Of a stretch of DNA of 64,000 nt, positions 1 through 7,502 are shown in pieces. Under the pieces are notes generated by a model. That model did not search any database. It was not told where the DNA came from and saw only the letters and a list, made by a program, of their open reading frames with translations. Source of the DNA: UBA2112 sp964596695 (GTDB taxonomy: Bacteria > Patescibacteriota > Saccharimonadia > Saccharimonadales > Saccharimonadaceae). The stretch spans positions 62,001 to 126,000 of the forward strand of contig CAZQVE010000002.1 in assembly GCA_964596695.1 (NCBI GenBank), written 5' to 3'. Position 1 is the first letter of the stretch; each line of letters opens with the position of its first letter. The translations under genes were made by a program, and so were the position numbers.

Positions 1-2
1 TT

Positions 3-1472
3 CACCCCGGTTTAGGCACGCTGGAGGATTTCGACGAATTCATAGAGAAGTGTCACGAAAACGGCATGCGAGTCATGCTTGATTTTATACCCAATCATAC
101 GTCTATCGAGCACGAATGGTTCCAGAAATCTCGTCGCCGCGAACCCGGGTTTGAAGATTGGTATATATGGCATCCAGGAAAGCTTGACGAGAGCGGCAAA
201 CGTGTACCACCGAACAACTGGGCAAGTGACTTCTCGCAACCAAACCGAAAAGCTCGTGATCGGGGCGAAATGCCGTGGCTCAAGGAAGACGAATGGACAC
301 CTCCTATTTCAGCGTGGCTTTGGGATGACGTACGCGAGGAATATTTTCTTCATCATTTTCTGAAAGAACAAGCGGATCTGAACTGGAGTAAGCCGGAGGT
401 TCGCGACGCGATGAAGGATATCATGCGTTTTTGGCTTGATCGCGGTATCGACGCGTTCCGCATGGACGGCCTGAATCATATGGCCAAGAATATGGAATTT
501 CCCGACGAAGAGATAAACCCCGACTACAACGAGAAAGATTTTGATAATCCGTATTACCAGTTGCAGGGTAAGCACAGTAGCAACTACCCTGAGACCCTCC
601 GGTTCTATATGCAGGAACTGTGCAGTGTCGTGCACGAAGAGGCGTACAAAGATCGCGACATCATACTCATGCTCGAGGCTCAAACTACCGAAGAAACGCT
701 ACGCAAGTTAAACGCCATCGATCCCGCGGCGGCAACGGCATTTAATTTTGGTCCGCTTATAAACGATTGGAGTGCTCGGGAGCGCAAAGTACAGATGGAT
801 GATTACTTTAAGTACTTAGATGACAAAAGCGTACCCAATCATTTGTATGGTACGCATGATGTTTCTCGGCTTGCGTCGCGGTTTGGCGATGCGGGGGCTC
901 GCGCGTTTGCCGTATTGCTGCTTGCGGCGCCGGGAATGGGCGTGATATATAGCGGCGACGAGTTGGGACTCCATGACGGTGCCGTGCCACTTGAAAAACG
1001 ACGAGACCCAGCGGAGTTTCGTGATCCGGATCGCACGCCGATCATCTGGGATGATACGCAGCCAAATGGCGGATTTTCCAACGCTGATCCAAATGATCTC
1101 TGGTTGCCGATAAATGAAGATGATTTACATTTGGCAGAATCGCGTCAGCGCAATGATCCACTCTCGACATTGGAACTACATAAAGCAGCGATACAACTGA
1201 GGCGGGAGCTTCCGGCGCTTGCCACTGGTAAGTACGTATCGCTCGCAATTGATAGCGACGACGTGCTTGCGTTTGGACGACGAGAGGGTGATAAGCAGGT
1301 GGCTGTTTTTGTGAACTTTAGCAATGCACCGCAGCGTGTCGATAATGTTACTGATTTTGCGAAGGGCAAGGTGGTGCTTTCGAGTATTGATATTCGTGAA
1401 AATCAGCGCGACGTGAATATGGCTGATGGTATTGAGTTGCGACCCAATGAAGCTATTGTTGTTGCGAGCTGA
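3..1472 (+). CDS. GH13 alpha-amylase family glycosidase (5' end cut by window)
   Basis: Cytosolic glycoside hydrolase family 13 enzyme, probably an alpha-glucosidase or trehalose synthase/oligo-1,6-glucosidase type acting on alpha-glucosidic bonds. The frame is open from base 3 with no start, so the N-terminus lies outside. All four GH13 regions are visible: region I DFIPNHTS right at the start, region II GIDAFRMDGLNH with the nucleophile Asp, region III ILMLEAQT with the acid Glu, and region IV GTHDVSR with the transition-state Asp. A C-terminal beta-domain follows (about the last 80 residues). Region IV has THD where NHD is usual. It ends against the convergent rarA gene with no gap. The substrate cannot be fixed from sequence. 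Confidence 0.9.
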   Translation, partial: HPGLGTLEDFDEFIEKCHENGMRVMLDFIPNHTSIEHEWFQKSRRREPGFEDWYIWHPGKLDESGKRVPPNNWASDFSQPNRKARDRGEMPWLKEDEWTPPISAWLWDDVREEYFLHHFLKEQADLNWSKPEVRDAMKDIMRFWLDRGIDAFRMDGLNHMAKNMEFPDEEINPDYNEKDFDNPYYQLQGKHSSNYPETLRFYMQELCSVVHEEAYKDRDIILMLEAQTTEETLRKLNAIDPAAATAFNFGPLINDWSARERKVQMDDYFKYLDDKSVPNHLYGTHDVSRLASRFGDAGARAFAVLLLAAPGMGVIYSGDELGLHDGAVPLEKRRDPAEFRDPDRTPIIWDDTQPNGGFSNADPNDLWLPINEDDLHLAESRQRNDPLSTLELHKAAIQLRRELPALATGKYVSLAIDSDDVLAFGRREGDKQVAVFVNFSNAPQRVDNVTDFAKGKVVLSSIDIRENQRDVNMADGIELRPNEAIVVAS

Positions 1473-2741
1473 TTACTGCTTATCGGCTATTTCGTCCGGC
1501 AGGAATCCTTTTTTGTGCTTGAAATCAGCTTTCCATTCGTAATCTTGATTGTAGCCGAGATCTTTCATGAGTTTGGTTGGAGCATTGCGGAGGTGCAGCG
1601 GTACCTGGGCGTCGGGGTATTGTTTGGCGAGTTGCTGGGCTGAGTGCATGAGGTCAGGAATTTCACGCGATTTTTTGCTGCGAGCGAGGGCGGTGGCGGC
1701 ATGATAAAGCATGTAACTACTTTCTGGCATACCCACGCGCTCGACAGCCTGAAACGTGCTGACAGCGAGTGCGAGTGCGCCATTGCCCGCCAGGCCTATG
1801 TCTTCACTGGCAAATATAACCATGCGTCGCGCGATAAACTTTGGATCTTCACCGGCGTCAATCATTCGCGACAAATAATACAGTGTTGCCTCGACATCGC
1901 TGCCGCGCATGCTTTTGATGAAGGCGCTTATCACGTTGTAGTGCATCTCGCCCTTTTTATCGTATCCTGGCACTCTTTTTTGCGCGGCGACTTTGACAAC
2001 GTCAGGCGTAATCTTCGCTTTGCTCATTCCTAGAGCAAGCTCAAGGTTGCCGAGAGCGACACGCGCATCACCTCCGGACAGTTCCGCTAAATAATCGATG
2101 GCTTTTGGCGTGACAAGTTTTGTTTTTTTGAGTTCTTTGAGCGTACGTTTGATGATGGTAATCACTTCGTCTTTGCTAAGTGGCTGCAGCACCAATACGC
2201 GGCTGCGGCTGAGGAGCGGCGTGATAACTTCGAAGCTGGGGTTCTCGGTCGTGGCGCCTATGAGGGTGATGAGGCCGGACTCGACATGCGGCAAAAACGC
2301 GTCTTGCTGTGCTTTGTTGAAACGATGAATCTCATCAACAAACAGGACAGTACGCTTCGGCTCGGCGCTCTGCATCGTCAGCTGCTGCGATGCTCGCGCG
2401 TCGTATGTGCTGCGCTTCTCGCCGCTTCCTTGCATGGCGCTCGAGCGAAACGCACTGTCCCCCGCCCAGTTAGCCCGAGCTATCTCAATGACTTTTTCGA
2501 CGTCCTTTTTGCCACTAGTGACAGCGGATAGCTCGATGAACTCAGCCTCCGTTTCTCTGGCGATGATTCGCGCGAGTGTCGTCTTGCCGCTGCCGGGCGG
2601 TCCCCACAGTATCAGACTGACCGGTTCTTTGTTGCGGACGATTTGACGCAAAATTTCACCATCGTCTAACAGATGGGTTTGTCCGATTACCTCGTCTAGT
2701 GTCTGTGGCCGCATACGCTCTGCCAGTGGTACTCTCTCCAT
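1473..2741 (-). CDS. rarA: Replication-associated recombination protein A (AAA+ ATPase)
   Basis: RarA/MgsA family clamp-loader-like AAA+ ATPase acting at stalled replication forks. Walker A GPPGSGKTT and Walker B VLFVDEIHRFNK are clear, followed by the arginine-finger region LLSRSR and the C-terminal MgsA tetramerisation domain, giving 422 residues, the family length. A longer frame begins at 2768, but the ATG at 2741 (MERVPLAERMRP) fits the family N-terminus and lies exactly 6 nt behind TATAAT, suggesting a leaderless transcript. Between Walker A and B there is an insertion of about 25 residues rich in Ser, Gln and Arg that most family members lack. Convergent with the upstream glycosidase. 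Confidence 0.93.
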   Translation of the reverse strand: MERVPLAERMRPQTLDEVIGQTHLLDDGEILRQIVRNKEPVSLILWGPPGSGKTTLARIIARETEAEFIELSAVTSGKKDVEKVIEIARANWAGDSAFRSSAMQGSGEKRSTYDARASQQLTMQSAEPKRTVLFVDEIHRFNKAQQDAFLPHVESGLITLIGATTENPSFEVITPLLSRSRVLVLQPLSKDEVITIIKRTLKELKKTKLVTPKAIDYLAELSGGDARVALGNLELALGMSKAKITPDVVKVAAQKRVPGYDKKGEMHYNVISAFIKSMRGSDVEATLYYLSRMIDAGEDPKFIARRMVIFASEDIGLAGNGALALAVSTFQAVERVGMPESSYMLYHAATALARSKKSREIPDLMHSAQQLAKQYPDAQVPLHLRNAPTKLMKDLGYNQDYEWKADFKHKKGFLPDEIADKQ

Positions 2742-2747
2742 GCCTCC

Positions 2748-2753
2748 ATTATA
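2748..2753 (-). promoter_or_regulatory. -10 box of rarA, leaderless position
   Basis: TATAAT on the minus strand ends 6 nt before the ATG at 2741, which puts the predicted transcription start on the start codon. The intervening bases GGAGGC resemble a Shine-Dalgarno but sit 1 nt from the ATG, too close to act as one. Confidence 0.55.
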
Positions 2754-2842
2754 TATCCCAAGATGCATATTAGCGCTACTAGACCTGTACGATAGGAACC
2801 AATAATTTACTTTTATGCAATATAATACTATAATATACTTGT

Positions 2843-2860
2843 CGTCACGCTATCGTGACG
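2843..2860. promoter_or_regulatory. 7-bp inverted repeat upstream of 2899 gene
   Basis: CGTCACG-CTAT-CGTGACG lies between TATAAT-like sequences around 2821-2836 and the start at 2899. It could be an operator or a 5'-UTR hairpin; no evidence decides between them. Confidence 0.35.
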
Positions 2861-2898
2861 CAAGAACCTATACATTTCTGAGTAGATCGGGAGATCAA

Positions 2899-3624
2899 AT
2901 GGGACTGTTTCGTAAGAAACCCGTCAAAGAGCCGGCCGTACGGGGACTGCCTGACGAGGAAAAGTACGACCAAAGACTCATCAATATGCTGGCACAGCAT
3001 GCTAGCGAGGGGCCGACGTTAAGAACCACCAAGCACTTGAAAGTGTTCAATGCTGTTTTGCAGGCCGACGCTACAGACGTGAATAGTGACTGGACGCTTC
3101 TCTTGCACCGACTGCCGTCAATTATGGCAAACTATCTGAATAAAGGTGAGGTGGCGGAGTATGCATTTAGTCGGGGTGAAAGTGCGGGAAGTATGATGCC
3201 GTACGAAAATGCGTCGGGACAGTATATATTGGGTCGTCAATGGAGTGCCGCACACACTACCATACAGGAGCGTGATGTCGTGTCTCGCGCCAGCAGGGCA
3301 TGGCTGGCCGAGATTCTGAAAATCGTCTCTAACCTAGGTAACGGCGATCTTACGTGTGCGGTCGAGAACTTTTTCACGAATCCTATGCACGTTGACATAC
3401 TGGCAACGTTAGACAACGAGCTTGTCGATGCCGACAAGAAGAAGGCTCTTGCCAAGTACCTCGACGATTGCGCGAAATCCGTCGTGAAGTACGTCGTCGA
3501 CGCTACCAAAGCGCGAGCGGAAACGAACAAGATGCAGCAGTTGCAACAGCATGATTACGCCAAGGCGATGGCCAACAGCAACGCCGACGTCCTGCTCAGT
3601 CAGATAGGGGTTATTACACCCTAG
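2899..3624 (+). CDS. Hypothetical protein, mainly alpha-helical
   Basis: Unrecognised 241-residue protein. The frame is open from 2815, but the ATG at 2899 (MGLFRKKPVKEP) has a Shine-Dalgarno GGGAGA about 5 nt upstream, so this start is preferred. No signal peptide or membrane segment is visible. The N-terminus is basic, the middle has mixed composition, and the last 60 residues (KKKALAKYLDDCAK onward) look like charged helices. It stands alone between rarA and ddl, with its own promoter region and a strong terminator overlapping its last codons. No function can be assigned. Confidence 0.75.
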   Translation: MGLFRKKPVKEPAVRGLPDEEKYDQRLINMLAQHASEGPTLRTTKHLKVFNAVLQADATDVNSDWTLLLHRLPSIMANYLNKGEVAEYAFSRGESAGSMMPYENASGQYILGRQWSAAHTTIQERDVVSRASRAWLAEILKIVSNLGNGDLTCAVENFFTNPMHVDILATLDNELVDADKKKALAKYLDDCAKSVVKYVVDATKARAETNKMQQLQQHDYAKAMANSNADVLLSQIGVITP

Positions 3625-3663
3625 GCTGGCCTAAAGAAATTACTCTAGGCCCAGCCTAGGGTG
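3617..3663 (+). terminator. Hairpin terminator overlapping the stop of the 2899 gene
   Basis: CACCCTAGGCTGG pairs with a complementary arm ending GCCTAGGGTG (3645-3663), followed by ATTTCTTTA. The stop codon TAG at 3622-3624 is inside the 5' arm. Confidence 0.75.
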
Positions 3664-3707
3664 ATTTCTTTATGCGAGCTAAATAGTTCAAACCATAGTA
3701 CTAGTGC

Positions 3708-3713
3708 TACAAT
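3708..3713 (+). promoter_or_regulatory. -10 box of ddl, leaderless position
   Basis: TACAAT ends 6 nt before the ddl ATG and no Shine-Dalgarno is present, so transcription should begin at the start codon. A -35 match is weak. Confidence 0.55.
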
Positions 3714-3719
3714 AGATGC

Positions 3720-4766
3720 ATGGACCGCAAGCAAGTGCTCATGCTCTTCGGCGGCGAGTCATCCGAACACGATGTCTCGATTTCTTCGGCGCGTAATGTA
3801 TATGCCGCCATCGACGACGACAAATACGATGTGGTGCTTTGCTACATAGACCGCCAGGGTAAGTGGTGGTTACTCGATACGTTTGACATGCAGATTAGCG
3901 TCGATGACGCGCCACAACTTCTGCCGGTGCTGGGGGGTCATGGTTTTGTGACTATGCCGGTAGGCAAAACTATTAAGCCAGATGTCATACTGCCGATTCT
4001 GCACGGCCGAAACGGTGAAGACGGTACGGTACAGGGCTTGGCGCAACTACTGCATATTCCAATCGTTGGTTGCGACGTGACGGCTAGCAGCATCGGTATG
4101 GATAAGGTTGCTAGTAAGGAGATAGCAACGGTCCACGGTATCGAAGTCGTCCCGTATGTCGTTCATCGGACTGGCGAGGACGCGCCGGATTTCAATAAAC
4201 TTAGTATGCAGCTCGGCAGCCCGGTATTCGTCAAACCTTCACGTGCCGGCAGCTCAGTAGGCGTGAGTAAAGCGCATACCGAGACCGAACTTGCCGAGGC
4301 ACTTACTACCGCCCACAGGCACGATAACGTTGTGTTGGTTGAACAGGCAGTCACGGCGCGTGAGCTTGAAATCGCTATCCTGGGGACGCCGCCACACCAT
4401 CGGGTCAGCGGCGTCGGTGAGATCGTGCCGGGCGAAGATTTCTATAGCTATGATGACAAATACGCCGGTGGCAGTAAGGCGCGGGTTGTCGTACCGGCAG
4501 ACATTTCCGATGATGTCGAGCAGCTCATCCAGGACACCGCTCGGACTATCTATCAGGCAATCGGTTGCAGCGGCTTGTCGCGCATTGATTTCTTTTTGGC
4601 TGAGGATGATACGTTGTATTTCAACGAGATCAATACGTTGCCTGGATTTACCAATATCAGCATGTATCCGAAACTCTGGCGACAACAGGGAATTAGCTAT
4701 CCGCAATTGATCGAGCAGCTAATCGAAGACACGCTGACAAATGGTACAATAGATATTAAGGAATAG
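3720..4766 (+). CDS. ddl: D-alanine--D-alanine ligase
   Basis: ATP-grasp ligase making D-Ala-D-Ala for peptidoglycan. The N-terminal LFGGESSEHDVS matches the family signature GGxSxEHxVS. The ATP-grasp middle has VKPSRAGSSVGVSK, and the C-terminus has RIDFFLAEDDTLYFNEINTL and PGFTNIS, the Mg and substrate-binding segments. At 348 residues it is full length. The ATG at 3720 has no ribosome binding site but a -10 box 6 nt away. The SPFH gene follows after 9 nt with its own Shine-Dalgarno, so the two are probably co-transcribed. It implies the cell makes or remodels its own wall. Confidence 0.95.
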   Translation: MDRKQVLMLFGGESSEHDVSISSARNVYAAIDDDKYDVVLCYIDRQGKWWLLDTFDMQISVDDAPQLLPVLGGHGFVTMPVGKTIKPDVILPILHGRNGEDGTVQGLAQLLHIPIVGCDVTASSIGMDKVASKEIATVHGIEVVPYVVHRTGEDAPDFNKLSMQLGSPVFVKPSRAGSSVGVSKAHTETELAEALTTAHRHDNVVLVEQAVTARELEIAILGTPPHHRVSGVGEIVPGEDFYSYDDKYAGGSKARVVVPADISDDVEQLIQDTARTIYQAIGCSGLSRIDFFLAEDDTLYFNEINTLPGFTNISMYPKLWRQQGISYPQLIEQLIEDTLTNGTIDIKE

Positions 4767-4775
4767 GAGAATAAA

Positions 4776-5525
4776 ATGGGATTTGTAGTGTTTCTGGTCG
4801 TTATTGTCATTATATTCGTATTAAGCGGTATTAAAATTGTTGACCAATACGAACGCGGCGTCGTGCTGACGCTCGGTAGGTTTACTGGTATACGCGAGCC
4901 GGGCTTGAGAATAGTCGTACCAATCCTTCAGCGAATAGTTAAAGTGGATCAGCGCGTTAATACCATTGATATCCCTAAGCAAGAAGTTATTACTAAAGAC
5001 AACGTGACTGTCAATGTAGACGCTGTCGTGTATTTCCGTGTCAAGGACGCTGAAAAGGCCATTTTGGAAGTTGCAAACTTCGTCTATGCAAGTAGCCAAT
5101 TCGCCCAGGCGGCACTGCGTGATGTGACGGGTCAAGTGGATCTGGATGACCTGCTCTCTAAGCGCGAGGAGGTCAGCCAGCAGATTGAGCAGATCGTCGA
5201 CACGGAGACAGAAAAGTGGGGTATCGATATCGAGAACGTGAAGATTCAAAACATCGAACTGCCGCAGGATATGAAGCGAGCCATGGCCAAGCAGGCCGAG
5301 GCCGAGCGTGAACGTCGTGCCGTCATAATCACGGCCGAGGGCGAAAAAGCAGCAGCAGCTACCGTTGCTGAAGCAGCGGCTTTACTAACTAAAGTTCCTG
5401 GTGGTATTAACGTTCGAACACTACAGACACTTGAGAAGGTTTCTGAGCAACCAAGCCAAAAAACACTATTCGTCCTGCCCGCCGACCTGACCGACACGAT
5501 CGCTCGTGTCGTCAATAAGTCCTAA
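4776..5525 (+). CDS. SPFH/stomatin-like membrane protein (slipin)
   Basis: Stomatin/prohibitin-family protein of 249 residues. A single N-terminal hydrophobic segment (residues 1-18) is followed by the SPFH core: VDQYERGVVLTLGRFTGIREPGL, VDQRVNTIDIPKQEVITKDNVTVNVDAVVYFRV (split here in two stretches of the core), then a long charged helix AKQAEAERERRAVI typical of slipins. Such proteins form membrane-associated oligomers and are often paired with NfeD, which is not seen next to it. A Shine-Dalgarno AGGAG lies 7 nt before the ATG. It follows ddl by 9 nt. Confidence 0.9.
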   Translation: MGFVVFLVVIVIIFVLSGIKIVDQYERGVVLTLGRFTGIREPGLRIVVPILQRIVKVDQRVNTIDIPKQEVITKDNVTVNVDAVVYFRVKDAEKAILEVANFVYASSQFAQAALRDVTGQVDLDDLLSKREEVSQQIEQIVDTETEKWGIDIENVKIQNIELPQDMKRAMAKQAEAERERRAVIITAEGEKAAAATVAEAAALLTKVPGGINVRTLQTLEKVSEQPSQKTLFVLPADLTDTIARVVNKS

Positions 5526-5534
5526 CCTTGGCAA

Positions 5535-5575
5535 AAAGAGCCACCTCTAGTAAAATAGGGTAGTTGTGGCTCTTT
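5535..5575. terminator. Hairpin after the SPFH gene, built from tRNA-Phe acceptor sequence
   Basis: AAAGAGCCAC (5535-5544) pairs with GTGGCTCTTT (5566-5575). The downstream arm is at the same time the start of the first partial tRNA-Phe copy (GGCTCTTTAGCTC). Confidence 0.55.
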
Positions 5576-5750
5576 AGCTCCTGCGTGAAACGTGAATATT
5601 CGTAGAGCAGAGGCGGCCGACAATAATTTACATCAAAGTGTACCAACATTACGGCTCTTTAGCTCCTGCGTGAAACGTGAATATTCGTAGAGCAGAGGCA
5701 GGCCGAACTTGATTGGTAATAAATTTACACTCAAAGTGTACCAACATTAC
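5568..5750 (+). repeat. Two tandem copies of a modified tRNA-Phe 5' half plus promoter region
   Basis: Copy 1 is 5568-5652 (85 bp) and copy 2 is 5653-5750 (98 bp). Each starts with the tRNA-Phe 5' end GGCTCTTTAGCTC, then has about 20 foreign bases (CTGCGTGAAACGTGAATATT) in place of most of the D-loop, then GTAGAGCAGAGGC, and breaks off before the anticodon. Each ends with a segment containing CAAAGTGTACCAACATTAC, the same sequence that precedes the intact tRNA at 5751. In copy 2 TTTACA about 17 bp before CATTAC could be a promoter. Neither copy can fold as a tRNA. Confidence 0.85.
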
Positions 5751-5826
5751 GGCTCTTTAGCTCAGTTGGTAGAGCAGAGGCCTGAAGAGCCTTGTGTCCC
5801 CAGTTCAAGTCTGGGAGGAGCCACCA
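5751..5826 (+). tRNA. tRNA-Phe (GAA)
   Basis: Cloverleaf: acceptor GGCTCTT/AGGAGCC, D-arm GCTC...GAGC, anticodon stem GAGGC/GCCTT with loop CTGAAGA (anticodon GAA), T-arm CCCAG-TTCAAGT-CTGGG, discriminator A and an encoded CCA (5824-5826). It is the integration point of the first island. Confidence 0.95.
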
Positions 5827-5862
5827 AAGAAAGAATCTCACATCACGTGGGATTTTTTCTTT
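5823..5862 (+). repeat. Left direct repeat of the Phe island (CCA end plus terminator)
   Basis: The 40 bp running from tRNA-Phe ACCA through its terminator hairpin (AATCTCAC-ATCA-CGTGGGATT, then T-rich) are repeated exactly at 9897-9936. These are the attL/attR-like boundaries of a 4.1-kb insertion. Confidence 0.85.
5829..5862 (+). terminator. Terminator of tRNA-Phe
   Basis: AAAGAATC and TCAC pair with CGTGGGATT and TTCTTT around the ATCA loop, with a run of T in the 3' arm. Confidence 0.75.
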
Positions 5863-5865
5863 AGC

Positions 5866-5955
5866 ACACACAAGGCTCTTCAGGCCAAGGCCTTCAGAGC
5901 GAATAATTGTCGCTGAGGGCTCCGTCCCTAGTATCGAGTCTAGTAGGAGCCACCA
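5866..5955. other. Rearranged tRNA-Phe fragments
   Basis: First, 5866-5884 (ACACAAGGCTCTTCAGGCC) is an inverted copy of the tRNA-Phe anticodon arm. Next, from about 5886, AGGCCTTCAGAGC resembles the same arm with its middle five bases reversed. Finally CTAG-TATCGAGT-CTAG followed by AGGAGCC and ACCA at 5945-5955 is a decayed T-arm and acceptor end of tRNA-Phe. A diverged terminator copy follows (5958-5990). This is most simply an old integration scar. Confidence 0.7.
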
Positions 5956-6292
5956 CGAAGAGATCTCACCATTCGGTGGGATTTTTTCGTTGGTGCGCTC
6001 TTTTACAACCAAGTTCGAATTGGTTTTGAGCAAAAGACTGAAGCGTAAGCTCAGCTCCGCCACTAGTGGGCGTGAAACTTCCGCTCGCCGCACCAGAAAA
6101 ACCCTTTGTATTATTTTTATTTCCCCGCCGAATTTCTTTTTTTAACTGAAAAGTGTGTTTTTTGATGGCGGCGAGCCGTTTTAATGATAAATACAGATTT
6201 TGCTATTGTTTTTTTTAAAACATAAGGAGTAAGATATTTATAGGTGTAGTTGTAAGGATTACACTGAAAAAGTAACTCATAGGAGGTGTGGT

Positions 6293-6649
6293 ATGAGTAG
6301 CAACAATATTAGCATAAGATCTGGTCGGACTTTTTTGTCTACCATGAAGACGACAAAATCAAAAATTATAACTGTAGGACTGGCGGCTTTCATGGCCGTT
6401 CTTTCTATAACGGCGCTCACCCCTACGGCTTTTGCCAGTACGGGATATGACGCTGTCGCGGCGGGCGCAGTAGAGCCCAACAGGGTAGTCCCAAACCGCT
6501 TTAATTGTAGCGAAATAACATTTAAATGCGTGCAGATAAACGGTAGTTACGTACCAGGTCTACCTCACGCTTGTCACTGGGTGTCATACAGTATAGTTGG
6601 TCCCTACCCCCACTCTGTGGCCGAATGTCACCCTAATCTATGGTGGTAA
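6293..6649 (+). CDS. Secreted small Cys-containing peptide, possible bacteriocin
   Basis: 118-residue precursor with a Sec-type signal: basic KTTKSK, hydrophobic core and TPTAFA-ST cleavage site near residue 50. The mature part is about 70 residues with four cysteines (NCSEITFKC, HACHW, AECH) and ends in NLWW. Shine-Dalgarno AGGAGG lies 6 nt before the ATG; an internal Met at residue 18 would give a more ordinary signal length. It is followed by an ABC ATPase and an FtsX-type permease, the same order as in lactococcin 972-type bacteriocin loci, where the precursor is Sec-exported and also ends in aromatic residues. Clear homology is not visible; the bacteriocin role rests on layout. Confidence 0.7.
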   Translation: MSSNNISIRSGRTFLSTMKTTKSKIITVGLAAFMAVLSITALTPTAFASTGYDAVAAGAVEPNRVVPNRFNCSEITFKCVQINGSYVPGLPHACHWVSYSIVGPYPHSVAECHPNLWW

Positions 6650-6697
6650 AGTAAATATCACTTGTCTAACATATTTTTCAAAAAAGTAAAAATTCAG

Positions 6698-6727
6698 AGT
6701 AGCCTCGGATATAAATTCGAGGCTACT
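6698..6727 (+). terminator. Hairpin between peptide gene and ABC genes
   Basis: AGTAGCCTCG pairs with CGAGGCTACT around a 10-nt loop; the downstream sequence ATATCACC is poor in T, so it may only attenuate expression of the transporter relative to the peptide. Confidence 0.5.
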
Positions 6728-6830
6728 ATATCACCAACACTCAAGAGGTCACATTGCTATGGATTACAATGTTAGGTAGGATAAAGGCACGACTGCGATG
6801 GCTTGTTGTAACTAGGGAGAAGCTATATCT

Positions 6831-7502
6831 ATGAATGTGGTAATGCGCGCAAAGAACATCAAGAAATCATTTGGGTCCACAGAGGCTTTGCGTGGTTTGA
6901 GCCTTGAAGTAAGACATGGCGAGATTTTAGCTATCGTGGGTCTGAGCGGCTCGGGTAAGACTACGTTGCTACACAGCTTGGCAGCGATTACGAGTATTGA
7001 TAGTGGTGAGATAATATTCAATGGCAAGCGTATCGATAAGCTGAACGACAGTAAGCGTAGTCGTTTGCGCAGACAGGATTTTGGTTTCGTATTTCAATTT
7101 AGTCAACTTGTCCCAGAGTTGACCGCGCTAGACAATGTTGCTCTACCCTTACTCTTGAACGGTGCGGGACGAAAGGCTGCGTACGCTGAAGCAAGTAGAT
7201 GGCTTACTATAGTGGGTCTAGGTAGGCAATCAGACAGCTTGCCTAGTGATCTGTCGGGAGGACAGGCACAACGCGTAGCTATCGCACGAGCGATGATAAC
7301 GCACCCAAAAGTCATATTTGCCGACGAACCAACTGGGTCGCTAGACTCGCTTAATTCAAAAAAAATAATAGATTTGTTCATCGATACTGCCAAGCGGCAA
7401 GGTGCGACCGTGATCATAGTGACACATGAGCCAAGCATCGCCGTACGTGCTGACCGCACAGTTACCGTACGTGACGGGCTAATTAGCGGAGATAGTAAGT
7501 GA
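6831..7502 (+). CDS. ABC transporter ATP-binding protein (LolD/MacB type)
   Basis: 223-residue ATPase of the MacB/LolD class, which energises FtsX-type permeases. Walker A GLSGSGKTT, Q-loop in FQFSQL, signature LSGGQAQRVAIARA, Walker B VIFADEPTGSLD and the switch His in VIIVTHEPS are all present. Shine-Dalgarno GGGAGA is about 10 nt before the ATG. Its stop overlaps the GTG start of the permease by 4 bases (GTGA), so the two are translationally coupled. With the preceding secreted peptide it probably serves self-protection or export. Confidence 0.92.
   Translation: MNVVMRAKNIKKSFGSTEALRGLSLEVRHGEILAIVGLSGSGKTTLLHSLAAITSIDSGEIIFNGKRIDKLNDSKRSRLRRQDFGFVFQFSQLVPELTALDNVALPLLLNGAGRKAAYAEASRWLTIVGLGRQSDSLPSDLSGGQAQRVAIARAMITHPKVIFADEPTGSLDSLNSKKIIDLFIDTAKRQGATVIIVTHEPSIAVRADRTVTVRDGLISGDSK

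Noticed and set aside
5568..5750. Possible CRISPR-like direct repeats
   Set aside because: Only two units, each derived from the tRNA-Phe 5' end, no spacers of regular length and no cas genes in the window.
5792..6145. Open frames of about 120 codons on both strands over the tRNA-Phe region
   Set aside because: They cover the tRNA, terminators and the cassette inverted repeat, have no ribosome binding site and no protein-like composition.
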